From positions 6,822 to 70,821 of the forward strand of contig DAHUYW010000018.1 in NCBI GenBank assembly GCA_027306915.1: a stretch of 64,000 bases of DNA. The letters run 5' to 3'. The stretch is from Spirochaetales bacterium. Lineage in GTDB: Bacteria > Spirochaetota > Spirochaetia > DAHUYW01. This document shows positions 35,691-43,885 of this stretch, one piece after another. Made by a program: the position numbers and the translations under genes. The notes below the pieces were generated by a model. That model made no database searches, was not told the origin of the DNA, and worked only from the letters and a program-made list of their open reading frames with translations. The stretch's first letter is position 1. Each line of letters begins with the position of its first letter.

Positions 35691-36533
35691 TTAGGGCCTG
35701 GCCTGGCCCGCCTGCGGCGCCGGTTGAAAGATGAGCCCGAGGATGGCGTTCAGGTACTGAAGGAGGAGCTCCTTCTTCTTCTGGTCGGTGAGAGTGTAGG
35801 ACGGCTGAGGCGGCGCTGCGGCTGGGGCTGCTTGCGCCTGCGGTGCCGCCGCTTGCCCGGCCGCGGGCTGACCTGCCGCGGCGGCTGCCGGAGGCGCCGG
35901 TTGGGCGACCTGGGCTCCCGTCGCGGGGGGCTGCGTCGGAGCAGTCGCCGCGGCTCCCGGCGCAGTCGGAGGCGCGGCGGCAAGCTGCTGCATGACCTGA
36001 TTGATATCGCTCTGGGTCAAGACGGGCGGCGATTCAAGGATGCTCTGGTAGACAAGCTTGGCGTCGGCCATCTGGCTAAAGGGGATGGTGCGGCCTTGGA
36101 GGAGCTTCGGGTCGACCCAGCCGCTTATCGAAAGGAGCTGAGTCCGCCCGTTTACATCCATCGACCGTGAGCCCTGAACGAAGAGCATACCGCTCGGATC
36201 GATGCTCTGGACCCGGGTCATCAAGGAGCCTGAGAGGACAACCTGCTCGTCCCCCTTGAGGTTTGCCTTGCTTCCCGAGGCGCCGTTCGGCAGGAATGAG
36301 AAAAGGTCGCCGCTTCCCCCGCCGCTGAATTGGAGCGTGATGCTCCGATCGGAGACGGCCGACGCCGAGTAGCTCAGCTTGGTGTTGCTGTCAATGGTGA
36401 CAAGGACGGCATCGCCCACCGCGAGGGCGCTCTTTCCCACGAGATAGCCGGAAAACCCGGGTTGCCACAGGCTTTGCCCGAAGGCAAGTGGTGCCGCCAA
36501 GAACATCAAGATACATGTGACCGACCGGGGCAT
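35691..36533 (-). CDS. flgH: FlgH-like (flagellar L-ring family) protein
   Basis: 280 residues: signal peptide MPRSVTCILMFLAAPLAFGQ, then a domain of about 150 residues with the FlgH pattern (ALAVGDAVLVTIDSNTKLS, SGSLMTRVQSIDPSGMLFVQG, GRTQLLSISGWVDPKLLQG, FSQMADAKLVYQS). After it comes a linker of about 65 residues made nearly only of Ala, Pro and Gln, then a short amphipathic C-terminal end. FlgH forms the outer-membrane L-ring of external flagella; spirochaetal flagella stay in the periplasm, so the role here is open. The signal peptide lacks the lipobox Cys that E. coli FlgH has. No other flagellar gene is nearby. Confidence 0.75.
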   Translation of the reverse strand: MPRSVTCILMFLAAPLAFGQSLWQPGFSGYLVGKSALAVGDAVLVTIDSNTKLSYSASAVSDRSITLQFSGGGSGDLFSFLPNGASGSKANLKGDEQVVLSGSLMTRVQSIDPSGMLFVQGSRSMDVNGRTQLLSISGWVDPKLLQGRTIPFSQMADAKLVYQSILESPPVLTQSDINQVMQQLAAAPPTAPGAAATAPTQPPATGAQVAQPAPPAAAAAGQPAAGQAAAPQAQAAPAAAPPQPSYTLTDQKKKELLLQYLNAILGLIFQPAPQAGQARP

Positions 36534-36577
36534 CCTGCGACCTCGTCCGGCGCACCCCTCGGGCGTGCGCTCGGCCC

Positions 36578-36667
36578 TTACTTCTTCTTGTGGCGGTTCA
36601 TTCTCAACTTTTTCTTTCGCTTGTGGGTCGCGATCTTGTGTCGCTTCCGCTTTCTACCGCAAGGCAC
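36578..36667 (-). CDS. 29-residue COX24/AURKAIP1-domain protein (bS22-like ribosomal protein)
   Basis: A very short gene read from GTG 36667 to TAA 36578: MPCGRKRKRHKIATHKRKKK followed by LRMNRHKKK. AAGGAG stands eight bases before the GTG. The composition (two thirds Lys, Arg, His) and the pattern KRKRHKIATHKRKK-L-x-x-NRHKK match the tiny COX24/AURKAIP1-domain proteins found in many bacteria, related to mitochondrial mS38 and to the small bS22 protein located in the decoding side of some bacterial ribosomes. It is easily missed for its size. It lies alone, 45 nt after... the FlgH-like gene's start on the same strand, i.e. just upstream of it. Confidence 0.8.
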   Translation of the reverse strand: MPCGRKRKRHKIATHKRKKKLRMNRHKKK

Positions 36668-36938
36668 CGCGTTGCTCCTTTTCCGCTCATTTCATCCACA
36701 TGGGGCGAGACACACCCGCTCCCTCGTTTTGAATCGGCGAGCAGCAGACTCCCCTTGTGGAATACCCAAGCTTCGCTCTTGAGGCTTGATGTATTGTCCC
36801 GATTACCGGACGAACGCCCACCCTGGGAATTGGTGCGATTATGCCCGCTTTGATCGCATACAGTCAAGGGGTCGCATCGCCTCGGGAATTTAGGGACCGG
36901 CGGGCTGGCGACCTTGCCATTGTAACGGGGCCTCGCTG
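36668..36938. other. Intergenic region, 270 nt
   Basis: Lies between the divergent COX24-domain gene and the gene at 36978. Apart from the ribosome-binding site of the small gene I see no reading frame of coding character, no RNA gene and no strong hairpin. It should hold the minus-strand promoter for the small ribosomal protein, which I could not place with confidence. Confidence 0.5.
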
Positions 36939-36967
36939 TTGTAAACGGCAGTATTTGCCGGTATAGT
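36939..36967 (+). promoter_or_regulatory. Promoter in front of the 36978 gene
   Basis: TTGTAA (36939-36944), 17-base spacer containing the inverted repeat CGGCA-GTATT-TGCCG, TATAGT (36962-36967). The ATG is only 10 nt after the -10 box, so the AGGAG between them would not be transcribed from this promoter. Confidence 0.45.
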
Positions 36968-36977
36968 AGGAGCCGCA

Positions 36978-37922
36978 ATGGAGGGCGGACTCAGCGAGAT
37001 ACGGATCCCTTTCATGGATCCTGCTATAAATAAGCTCCTGAGAACGGTCCCCGATGAGCCCGGTACGTACACCACGCACTTCAATCAAGGAGAGGATTTT
37101 TTCATCCTTCTGGAAAACCCCTACACGGTGCCACCGTTTCCCATTCACCACGATGTGAGGATCTCGGAGCCGGCTGAAAGCTACATCGCCCCGCTCTCCC
37201 GGCTCATGCGAGAGCTGACGGAGCTGGTTCCCAGTCTCTTCCACGACCTCGCCTACTTCTTCGACCCGGGCGACATCCTCCACCCCGCCTTCTTTCAGCT
37301 CTTCAAGACGGGCCAGATGCAGTACCTCTACCTGCTCAAGCTGGACCTGAGCTTTCGGACCCACGAGCACGAAATAGTGGAGAAGGGCACCAACGACCTC
37401 ACCCCGGCGTATCGATCGCGCAGGCTCTTCGTCGAGGGAGCGCTCGTCCCCGTCCATGAGGTTCGCAAGGAGGGCGAGCGGATTGTCGCCTTTGCCGTGA
37501 ATCAGACCATCTCGAGCACCTGGATCGGCGAGGCAGGACGCGGCTATCTCATCCAGGGCATTTGGATGGATGCCGATCTCACGAAGTTCTTCAGCAAGCT
37601 CCTGCTGCCGCAAGGGCTTCGTTCCTATCCCTACTATCCGTTCGTCTGCCGCTATCGGACCGTCTGTCATATCGTAGTGCGTCTTTCCCTTGAAGGGCGC
37701 CGGGAGCACGTACCCTATCTTCACAAGGCATATCAGTTTCTTCAGCCTGAGATGCGAAACATCGAGACGGCGCTTCGCAGCTCCGAGTTTTCCGAGGCGC
37801 TTCCGGCCTTCCAGTCCATCAAGCAGCGGGTGCCCGACTACTGGAAGGAGATGTGGAGCTCCCTGAAGGTTACTCCCTACCTGAACGAGAAGGACATGAA
37901 GGAGTACAGAATTGAGCTTTGA
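36978..37922 (+). CDS. Conserved hypothetical protein, 314 residues (upstream of murD)
   Basis: I do not recognise a family. The protein is soluble, without signal peptide or membrane helix, with a segment DEPGTYTTHFNQGEDFFILLE near the N-terminus, an acidic central part and FVCRYRTVCHIVVRL around residue 220. ATG 36978 has AGGAG at six bases. Its end overlaps the start of murD by 11 nt, so it is co-translated with a peptidoglycan gene. That linkage hints at an envelope or division role but nothing in the sequence proves it. Confidence 0.65.
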   Translation: MEGGLSEIRIPFMDPAINKLLRTVPDEPGTYTTHFNQGEDFFILLENPYTVPPFPIHHDVRISEPAESYIAPLSRLMRELTELVPSLFHDLAYFFDPGDILHPAFFQLFKTGQMQYLYLLKLDLSFRTHEHEIVEKGTNDLTPAYRSRRLFVEGALVPVHEVRKEGERIVAFAVNQTISSTWIGEAGRGYLIQGIWMDADLTKFFSKLLLPQGLRSYPYYPFVCRYRTVCHIVVRLSLEGRREHVPYLHKAYQFLQPEMRNIETALRSSEFSEALPAFQSIKQRVPDYWKEMWSSLKVTPYLNEKDMKEYRIEL

Positions 37923-39300
37923 CCTTGCGCGGCTTGCGGGGATGCGTGTCACCATCATGGGATTGGGCCTGCATGGCGGCGGAGCCGCCTCGGCCGCCTT
38001 TTTCGCGAGCCACGGGGCCATCGTGACCGTGACCGACCTCCGCAGCGAAGCGGAGCTTGCCGCATCGATCGAGGAACTCTCGCCCTACCCCCTTCGCTAC
38101 GTCCTCGGGCGCCACGACGAGCAGGACTTCCGGGAGGCGGACATCGTCATCAAGAACCCGGCGGTTCCCCCCTCTTCGCCCTTTCTCGCCGCAGCGCGGC
38201 AGGTCGAGACCGATATCTCGATCTTCCTTCGTCTGAGCTCCCGACCGATTGTCGCGATTACCGGAAGCAAGGGAAAATCGACCGTTGCCTCCGCCCTTCA
38301 TCATGCGATCGTGCAGACTTTCCCTCTCGCCCGTCTCGGCGGGAACATAACCGTCTCACCTCTCCGCTTCATCGACGAAATGGCCGCCGCTCCTCCCAAG
38401 ACGCCCGTCGTTCTCGAGCTCTCCTCCTGGCAGCTTGCCGATCTTCGGGGGAAGGGGCTCCTGCGGCCTCGGATCGCGGGCATAACGAATATCCTTCCGG
38501 ACCACCAGAACCGCTATCGCAGCATGGAGGAGTACGTCGACGACAAGCGCCTCATCTACGCTGACCAGGGGGCGGATGACATCACCCTTTGCAACTTCGA
38601 CGACCCCTACGGTCGCGGCTTTGCGCGGGAGACCCCTGCGCAGGCGAGGCTCTTTTCTGCGCACGGCCTTCCGGAAGGCGCCGAAGGGGGATGGATCGAA
38701 GGGAATATCGGGCTTGTTCGGGAGGGCGGAAGGGTCGACGAGGTGGTGCCGGAGCAGGTGAGGCTGCCCGGCCCCCACAACCGGCTCAATCTCCTGGTGG
38801 CGGGCCTGGCAGCCAGCCGCATGGATGTTCCGAGCGCGGTCATCCGGGAGAGGCTTGCCTCTTTCGAAGGTATTCCCCACCGTCTTTCCCTTGTCCGCGA
38901 GTGGCAAGGAATTCGCTTCTACAACGACTCCGCTGCGACGATCCCCGAAGCCACGGTCGCCGCACTTTCGAGCTTTGAGGGGCCGGTCATCCTGATCGCC
39001 GGAGGCACCGACAAGAGCCTCGACTTTGCCGTCTTTCGCTCGGTCGCGGCCCGTCCGAAGGAGATCGTGCTTTTGTCGGGATCGGCGACCGCAAAGGTGA
39101 TTGCGGTCCTCGAGCAGGCCGGGCGCAGCTACCGGGGGCCCTATCCGTCGCTCGATGCCGCCCTTGCCTCCGCCCTCGAGCGCGCGGAGCCCGGCGACAC
39201 GGTGCTCTTCTCCCCAGGGTGCGCCTCATTCGAGATGTTTCGGAACGAGTTTGACAGGGGTCTCACCTTCGTGAGCCTCGTCCGAGCTCTGCCAGTCTAG
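37912..39300 (+). CDS. murD: UDP-N-acetylmuramoyl-L-alanine--D-glutamate ligase
   Basis: 462-residue Mur ligase adding D-Glu to UDP-MurNAc-L-Ala. Features: N-terminal Rossmann part VTIMGLGLHGGGAAS, ATP loop AITGSKGKSTVASAL (Walker-type), LELSSWQLADL, NILPDHQNRY (conserved His), LPGPHNRLN and FYNDSAATIPEATVAAL, then the C-terminal LIAGGTDKSLDF. The start is TTG 37912, overlapping the upstream gene, with AAGGAG about eight bases before. No other mur gene is near, so murD is separated from a dcw cluster. Confidence 0.93.
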   Translation: MSFDLARLAGMRVTIMGLGLHGGGAASAAFFASHGAIVTVTDLRSEAELAASIEELSPYPLRYVLGRHDEQDFREADIVIKNPAVPPSSPFLAAARQVETDISIFLRLSSRPIVAITGSKGKSTVASALHHAIVQTFPLARLGGNITVSPLRFIDEMAAAPPKTPVVLELSSWQLADLRGKGLLRPRIAGITNILPDHQNRYRSMEEYVDDKRLIYADQGADDITLCNFDDPYGRGFARETPAQARLFSAHGLPEGAEGGWIEGNIGLVREGGRVDEVVPEQVRLPGPHNRLNLLVAGLAASRMDVPSAVIRERLASFEGIPHRLSLVREWQGIRFYNDSAATIPEATVAALSSFEGPVILIAGGTDKSLDFAVFRSVAARPKEIVLLSGSATAKVIAVLEQAGRSYRGPYPSLDAALASALERAEPGDTVLFSPGCASFEMFRNEFDRGLTFVSLVRALPV

Positions 39301-39923
39301 GAGTGCGGGAGCCGGTTGCGTCCCGAGCGGGTGTGCACACTGACGCCACCCATGAAAGCGACGCCGCGCACTTTCAGGATCGGAGGGCGGTCATTTACCA
39401 TTCCGGCGCTCGAGTCATCGAAGCCGCCGAGGAGCGGAATGCCGACGCAGTCGACGTTCAGCCCCTCCGGCACCAGGATATCGAGCCCGCCCATCAACGC
39501 GACGACGACGATCTCGGTACCTTCGGGGGGGATCTCTGCCCGCGTGAAATCGAGCTCCACCCCTCCCAGGAGGGCCACGACGTGAAGCCGCCGCGGAGGC
39601 TTCCACACCCCCTTGCGACTCGCCCCGCCCAGTATGGCGACGAGGACGCCCTCCTCCTTCACGGGGCCGCGGTTGATGTGGACAGCTGCGGCACGCTCCT
39701 CGGCCGAGGGCCGTTCCACGCTGTCCGTCCGCGTTCGCTCGGGAAGATCGTCGACCAGCGAGATGAGCTCGACCCGCGAGGTCGCCCCCGTCGCCCGTGA
39801 GAGGCGCTCCTCGAAATCCGCTTCCTTGAGCCTGTCGTGCGCGAAATTGAGGGTGAGCCGCTCGATCACCTCGTTTCGAAGCTGGTCGAGCGGACCTCCT
39901 CGGCTTTCCTGCAGATCGGACAT
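39297..39923 (-). CDS. DUF1707 and LiaF-like domain protein
   Basis: 208 residues. The N-terminal 60 residues are a DUF1707-type helical module (NEVIERLTLNFAHDRLKEADFEERLSRA). The last 110 form repeated short beta units: VLVAILGGASRKGVW, HVVALLGGVELDF, IVVVALMGGLDILVP, GIPLLGGFDD, RGVAFMGGVSV, the pattern of the LiaF/YvqF C-terminal domain associated with cell-envelope stress sensing. No membrane helix is present, unlike true LiaF. It converges with murD, sharing the last bases. Function unknown but an envelope-stress role is plausible. Confidence 0.8.
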   Translation of the reverse strand: MSDLQESRGGPLDQLRNEVIERLTLNFAHDRLKEADFEERLSRATGATSRVELISLVDDLPERTRTDSVERPSAEERAAAVHINRGPVKEEGVLVAILGGASRKGVWKPPRRLHVVALLGGVELDFTRAEIPPEGTEIVVVALMGGLDILVPEGLNVDCVGIPLLGGFDDSSAGMVNDRPPILKVRGVAFMGGVSVHTRSGRNRLPHS

Positions 39924-39983
39924 GGGCCCCCCTCTGCGGGACGCACGGCCCCGCTAGCCGGAAATCGGGAAATGTCGACGAAC

Positions 39984-40307
39984 CTAGGTCCCCATCAATT
40001 CCTTGAGATCGCGGAACGCCACATCCTTTTCGGTGACCTTGCTCTTGCGAATCGCCTTTCGAATGATCGTATCACACTCTTCCACGGAGAGCGCCTTCTT
40101 CATCTCCTCGAGAAGCTCGAGGATTTCGACCGAATGCTTCGTGTTGTAGATTCGCGTCTCGTCGTGGAAGAAAAGCGAATACAGCCGGTCGATATAGGCG
40201 CCAACGGACATCGCGTCCTTCTTGTCCTCGTGGGAGGCGACTCGCAGCTCTTTCTTTCGAGCCTGCCGGAGCTCGCGCTCCTTCCGCATCATATCAGTGC
40301 GCTTCAT
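39984..40307 (-). CDS. Conserved hypothetical protein, 107 residues
   Basis: A charged, helical, cytoplasmic protein: N-terminal MKRTDMMRKERELRQARKK, rich in Lys/Arg/Glu, then a helix-rich domain ending DVAFRDLKELMG. No recognised motif. I take ATG 40307 with GGAGG ten bases upstream. The frame is open 40 codons further but into the intergenic region. Confidence 0.6.
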   Translation of the reverse strand: MKRTDMMRKERELRQARKKELRVASHEDKKDAMSVGAYIDRLYSLFFHDETRIYNTKHSVEILELLEEMKKALSVEECDTIIRKAIRKSKVTEKDVAFRDLKELMGT

Positions 40308-40428
40308 AATGAATGGCCTCCAACTCCGCTTGAAAATATACAAGCAAAAGCGTTTTGTAACAAGGTAACGACGAGGTGCGGTGGGATTATGGCAGGCGGG
40401 CCCGGGGGCCCGATCGAGGAATGACATG

Positions 40429-40465
40429 GAGCCGCACCCTCGAGCAAATGGCGAGCGTGCGGCTC
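40429..40465 (-). terminator. Hairpin downstream of the RRM gene
   Basis: Nine-base stem GAGCCGCAC (40429-40437) and GTGCGGCTC (40457-40465) with a 19-nt loop, 28 nt after the stop of the RRM gene. No long T-run. A second small palindrome, GGGCCCGGGGGCCC, is at about 40398-40411. Confidence 0.45.
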
Positions 40466-40492
40466 CCCTCTTCTCCGGATGAGCTTGAGTCG

Positions 40493-40786
40493 CTAGTACC
40501 TGTTACGACTCTGTCCGCCGCCGCCGCTCTGTCGCGGCGCGCGGTCGTGAGCCTCGTTGACCTTCAGCTCGCGCCCGTCAACCTTCTGTCCGTTTAGCGC
40601 GGCAACGGCTGCCTGGGCGGCGTCTTCCGACCCCATCTCCACGAAACCGAATCCCCGCGCACGCCCGGTGAACTTGTCCGTGATGATGCTGACAGACTCG
40701 ACATCACCGTATGCGGCAAAGAGATCCCGCAAGGTCTCCTCGGTGGTCGAGTAGCTCATGTTACCCACATAGATCTTCTTGGACAT
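40493..40786 (-). CDS. RNA-binding protein with one RRM domain
   Basis: 97-residue glycine-tailed RRM protein: RNP2 KIYVGNMSY at residues 4-12, RNP1 RGFGFVEM near residue 44, and a C-terminal GGGGQSRNRY tail. Such small RRM proteins are common in cyanobacteria, spirochaetes and Bacteroidetes, often cold-responsive. ATG 40786 has GGAAGG upstream. The 430-nt stretch upstream is gene-free and may give the mRNA a long leader, as with cold-shock genes. Confidence 0.92.
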   Translation of the reverse strand: MSKKIYVGNMSYSTTEETLRDLFAAYGDVESVSIITDKFTGRARGFGFVEMGSEDAAQAAVAALNGQKVDGRELKVNEAHDRAPRQSGGGGQSRNRY

Positions 40787-41181
40787 GTCGACGCTTCCTT
40801 CCTTTTTCCCAGAGCTTCACTCCGGAGAAATCAAAAATGCTCAACCTATCAACGATAGATTTGCTCTTGCGTTACTCTGCACTGGACCCTCTGTGGTTGC
40901 ATATGAAAGGAATGGGGGGATGGACGAGGTGGGAAAAACGGCCTCATGCGGGAGGTTGTTCCTCCTCTCGGAAGAAACTGCAGATTCGCTCTCACCTAAG
41001 AATCACCGAGCAGAACCCTTTCAAACCCAAAAGAGAAGCACGAATCCTCGAAAAACCCAGTTCCCACCGACCGAACAGTGCGCTTCTCTCTCACGGCTCG
41101 TCCGAGAGGGCTGTTGGGTCATTTATACCATGTTTCCAGCCAGCTGTCAACTTGAGACTTGTCAGCGGATCGCGCGGAGAC
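40787..41181. other. Gene-free stretch between the RRM gene and the 41217 gene
   Basis: About 395 nt, clearly lower in GC than its surroundings. A long plus-strand frame runs through it into the next gene but its composition is not coding-like. I see only a small inverted repeat CTATC-GTT-GATAG near 40845 (minus-strand reading) and no RNA gene. It probably contains the promoter and leader of the RRM gene on the minus strand. Confidence 0.45.
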
Positions 41182-41210
41182 TTGTGCACGTGATGGGATG
41201 CATCTACAAT
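41182..41210 (+). promoter_or_regulatory. Promoter with -10 box six bases before the start codon
   Basis: TTGTGC (41182-41187), 17-base spacer, TACAAT (41205-41210). The following ATGATG starts at 41217, which is where transcription should begin, so the transcript would be leaderless. No Shine-Dalgarno sequence precedes this ATG. Confidence 0.5.
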
Positions 41211-41216
41211 AACTTC

Positions 41217-41660
41217 ATGATGGAGCCGACGATCACGAAGCGAGTGCGTGACGACACCGCCTATTTCACCGTCAGCTGGTCCCGTCTCAGGAAGGCTGAC
41301 AAATACGATATCGTTCGCTCGGTGCCATCGGTGGGCGGGGTCTACGAGCTCTACTACATGGACGAAAAGAAGAAGCTCAACCTTGCCTTCTTTGCGCACG
41401 CATGGTATGGAGGACTTCGATCGACCCTCCGCAAGCTCATCGACGCCGAGCTTGCGGTCGATGCCAAGATGCGGGAAATCCTCGAAAATCACGACATGTA
41501 CTATCGCTATTCCTGCACGGACTCCAATCAGGACATGCTCGATGTGATCTTTTTCTTTGACAGCGTGTGTTTCCCCGGCAGGCGCCGTCATGAAGACTCG
41601 GGGCGCTACGCGGTCATCTACGTGAACGAAGTGTCCGCCGACAAGCTGATCACCATATAG
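41217..41660 (+). CDS. Hypothetical protein, 147 residues, next to a DNA methyltransferase
   Basis: Not recognised with confidence. The protein reads TKRVRDDTAYFTVSWSRL at the start, then SVGGVYELYYMDEKKK, AFFAHAWYGGLRSTLRKLID and MLDVIFFFDSVCF. The GGVYELYY strand followed by a helix with conserved Arg recalls the GIY-YIG nuclease fold, but the second motif is not a clean YIG. ATG 41217 (or the adjacent ATG 41220) is chosen because a promoter ends just upstream. It stops 1-4 nt before the methyltransferase start, so the two are co-expressed. Confidence 0.55.
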   Translation: MMEPTITKRVRDDTAYFTVSWSRLRKADKYDIVRSVPSVGGVYELYYMDEKKKLNLAFFAHAWYGGLRSTLRKLIDAELAVDAKMREILENHDMYYRYSCTDSNQDMLDVIFFFDSVCFPGRRRHEDSGRYAVIYVNEVSADKLITI

Positions 41661-41664
41661 AGTG

Positions 41665-42615
41665 ATGGACCGAGAGCCGTTGCCCCGCCTCGACACCGCC
41701 CCCGAGCTTGCCGCACGGATTCTCCCTTACTGCAGGCTGGAGAGGGGCGACGTCTGGGAGGATGCCCTTCGCGGCCACCGCGTCGGAGTTCTCGACGCAA
41801 CGTCGTGGCCGGAAATGGAGCGTCTCATTGGCGAGCGGCGCGCACGTCTGGTCATGAGCGATCCCCCCTACAACCTCGCCGTCGGGGGACGCAGCTCCGC
41901 TCGGCTCTTTCAAATCGACCTCGCCCGCTACCTCGAGTTTGCGCGGGGCTGGGTGGAGAGCGCCCGGAGAATGCTCGATGCCGATAGTCACCTCTACGTA
42001 TGGCTTGGCGCCGATCAGAACCGCCACTTCCAGCCTCTGCCCGACTTCATGCTCCTCATGCGCGGCTATCCCGAGCTGCGCTCGCGGAGCTTCCTGAGCA
42101 TCCGAAAGCAGCGCGGCTACGGGACTCAAGCCAACTGGATGAGCGTTCGCCAGGAGCTGCTCTGCTACGTGAAGGGCAATCCCCCGTTCCACGTCGTTTA
42201 TACCGAGATCCCCAAGATCCTGCGGGGCTACTACAAGCTGGTCGGCGGGCGGCACACCGAGAATCTCGAGCGCAGTCGCTCCGAGACGCTCCGGGCCGGA
42301 AACATCTGGGTCGACATCCAACAGGTCTTCTACCGGATGGAGGAGAACGTCCCGGGAGCCTACGCCCAGAAGCCTCTCGCCGCCGTCGAGCGCATTCTCC
42401 GCTCGAGTAGCGAGGAGGGAGCGCTCGTCGTCGACTTCTTCGCTCATTCGGGAACCGCCCTCATCGCCGCGGAGCGTCTCGGACGGGTCTGCTACACGTT
42501 CGACATCGACCCCCTCTTCGCCGAGCTCACCATCCGCCGCCTCGAGCACTTCCGCGCTTCGGGGAAGACCGGCTTCCAAACCGCCAATCCCTTCCCCGAG
42601 CTTCACTCCTCGTAG
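41665..42615 (+). CDS. DNA (N4/N6) methyltransferase
   Basis: 316-residue amino-methyltransferase of the DPPY type: catalytic motif IV as MSDPPYNLAVGG near residue 65, and the S-adenosylmethionine motif I near the C-terminus as VVDFFAHSGTALIAAERLGR. The order (IV before I) is that of the beta class used by many type II modification enzymes. The central part, with RKQRGYGTQANWMSV, should recognise the target. GTG 41662 and ATG 41665 are equivalent starts. No restriction enzyme is recognisable, so it is either an orphan or paired with the unknown gene just upstream. Confidence 0.88.
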   Translation: MDREPLPRLDTAPELAARILPYCRLERGDVWEDALRGHRVGVLDATSWPEMERLIGERRARLVMSDPPYNLAVGGRSSARLFQIDLARYLEFARGWVESARRMLDADSHLYVWLGADQNRHFQPLPDFMLLMRGYPELRSRSFLSIRKQRGYGTQANWMSVRQELLCYVKGNPPFHVVYTEIPKILRGYYKLVGGRHTENLERSRSETLRAGNIWVDIQQVFYRMEENVPGAYAQKPLAAVERILRSSSEEGALVVDFFAHSGTALIAAERLGRVCYTFDIDPLFAELTIRRLEHFRASGKTGFQTANPFPELHSS

Positions 42616-42807
42616 ACGTTCTTTCGCACCTTCCCGCGAAAGACCCAGAACCGATAGATAGAGGTGGGAATTACAGGCAATGCGGCAGCCCGCGTGCGAC
42701 GTACGGGCGGTCCGACGCGACGGGGGAGTGCACTCGCGGTCGCGGGCCGGGGCGCCGCGAGGGCAGGGTGCGGCCGCGTCGGGCGGGAAAGAGGCGGCGC
42801 GACCCGG

Positions 42808-43818
42808 CTACCCGAGGATCCGGTGCAAGATCGTGTCGCCGATAAGCCCGGCGACGTAGAGCAGGCCGAAGCGACGGGTGTAGACGAAGGCCGAGCCGAC
42901 GAACCAGAGCGGCCAAGCGTCGGCGGGGTAATCGGCCGGACGCTCGGCGGGCTTCGGCTTACGGTACATCGGGAGCATGCTCTTGAAGAAAAGGGGCAAC
43001 GAAAGCAGCACGACAAGCACGATCGGCGTGAAGTAACCGGTGATCACGAGGTAGAGCGTCACGAGGTACTGCAGCGCCACCAGTGCGATGGCAACCGCGC
43101 GCGCGGGACGCTCGCCTATCGCCACTGGCAGGGTGCGGACTCCCCTCTCGCGATCCATGTCGCACTTGTCGATGTGCTTGCCGAAGATGACCATCGTTGC
43201 TCCGAGGCCGAATGGCAAGCTCGCAAGAACGACGTTCCAATCCCAGCTTCCCGCGAGGACATAGTAGCCCCCTGCGATCATCAGAGGCCCCCATACCGCG
43301 AGCACCGATAGCTCGCCCAAGGCGAGATACTTGAGCGGAAAGGTGTAAAAGATGATGAAGAAAACCCCGATCGCCATGAGCGGAAGGGTGAGCCCTCCCC
43401 GAAACCAGACGAGGACTGCACCGCAGGCGAGCGCGACCGCGAGGTTGGCGGCCGCGTAGAGGGTGAGACCTCGCGGCGTCATGAAGCCGCGCTCGAGGGG
43501 CTGCGGCCCGTACTGCGCGCGGTAGTAGTTGTCTCGGTCGATCCCCTTTCGGTGGTCGATGAGGTCGTTCACGAGGTTGTTCGTCGCGTGCGCGAAGATG
43601 AGCGCGATGACGAGAAGGAGCCATGCCCCGATGTTGATGTTGAGCGCGCGGTAGGCAAGAATGCCGGCGACGATACCGGAGATGATCGAGAGGATGACGA
43701 CCGCAAAGCGGGTGGAGATGAGCCACCTCGAAACGGAGTCGAGCGAGCGCCACTCTTCGTCCTCGATCCGTGGGATCACGGTCACAGCCTTCCCCCACAT
43801 TCTCACGTTTAGAGCCAT
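42808..43818 (-). CDS. UbiA-family prenyltransferase
   Basis: 336-residue membrane protein with about eight hydrophobic segments and the two Asp-rich prenyl diphosphate motifs of UbiA enzymes: NNLVNDLIDHRKGID near residue 80 and GKHIDKCDMDRERG in the second half. It transfers a polyprenyl chain to an aromatic or other acceptor, as in menaquinone synthesis (MenA). ATG 43818 has GGAGA upstream. A polyprenyl diphosphate synthase is encoded close by on the same strand, which would supply its substrate. The acceptor cannot be deduced. Confidence 0.9.
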   Translation of the reverse strand: MALNVRMWGKAVTVIPRIEDEEWRSLDSVSRWLISTRFAVVILSIISGIVAGILAYRALNINIGAWLLLVIALIFAHATNNLVNDLIDHRKGIDRDNYYRAQYGPQPLERGFMTPRGLTLYAAANLAVALACGAVLVWFRGGLTLPLMAIGVFFIIFYTFPLKYLALGELSVLAVWGPLMIAGGYYVLAGSWDWNVVLASLPFGLGATMVIFGKHIDKCDMDRERGVRTLPVAIGERPARAVAIALVALQYLVTLYLVITGYFTPIVLVVLLSLPLFFKSMLPMYRKPKPAERPADYPADAWPLWFVGSAFVYTRRFGLLYVAGLIGDTILHRILG

Positions 43819-43885
43819 AGCGAGATCTCCTTTCGGTGCGCCGGATTGAAAGCGGGCCTTTCAGTGCCTACGTTAGCACGAAGAA

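Noticed and set aside
40398..40411. GGGCCCGGGGGCCC as a possible attachment or recombination site.
   Set aside because: A GC-only palindrome of this length is expected in such DNA; no second copy or mobile gene is near.
40779..41216. In-frame extension of the 41217 gene upstream to about 40779.
   Set aside because: Composition is not coding-like, no conserved pattern, and a promoter ends just before 41217.
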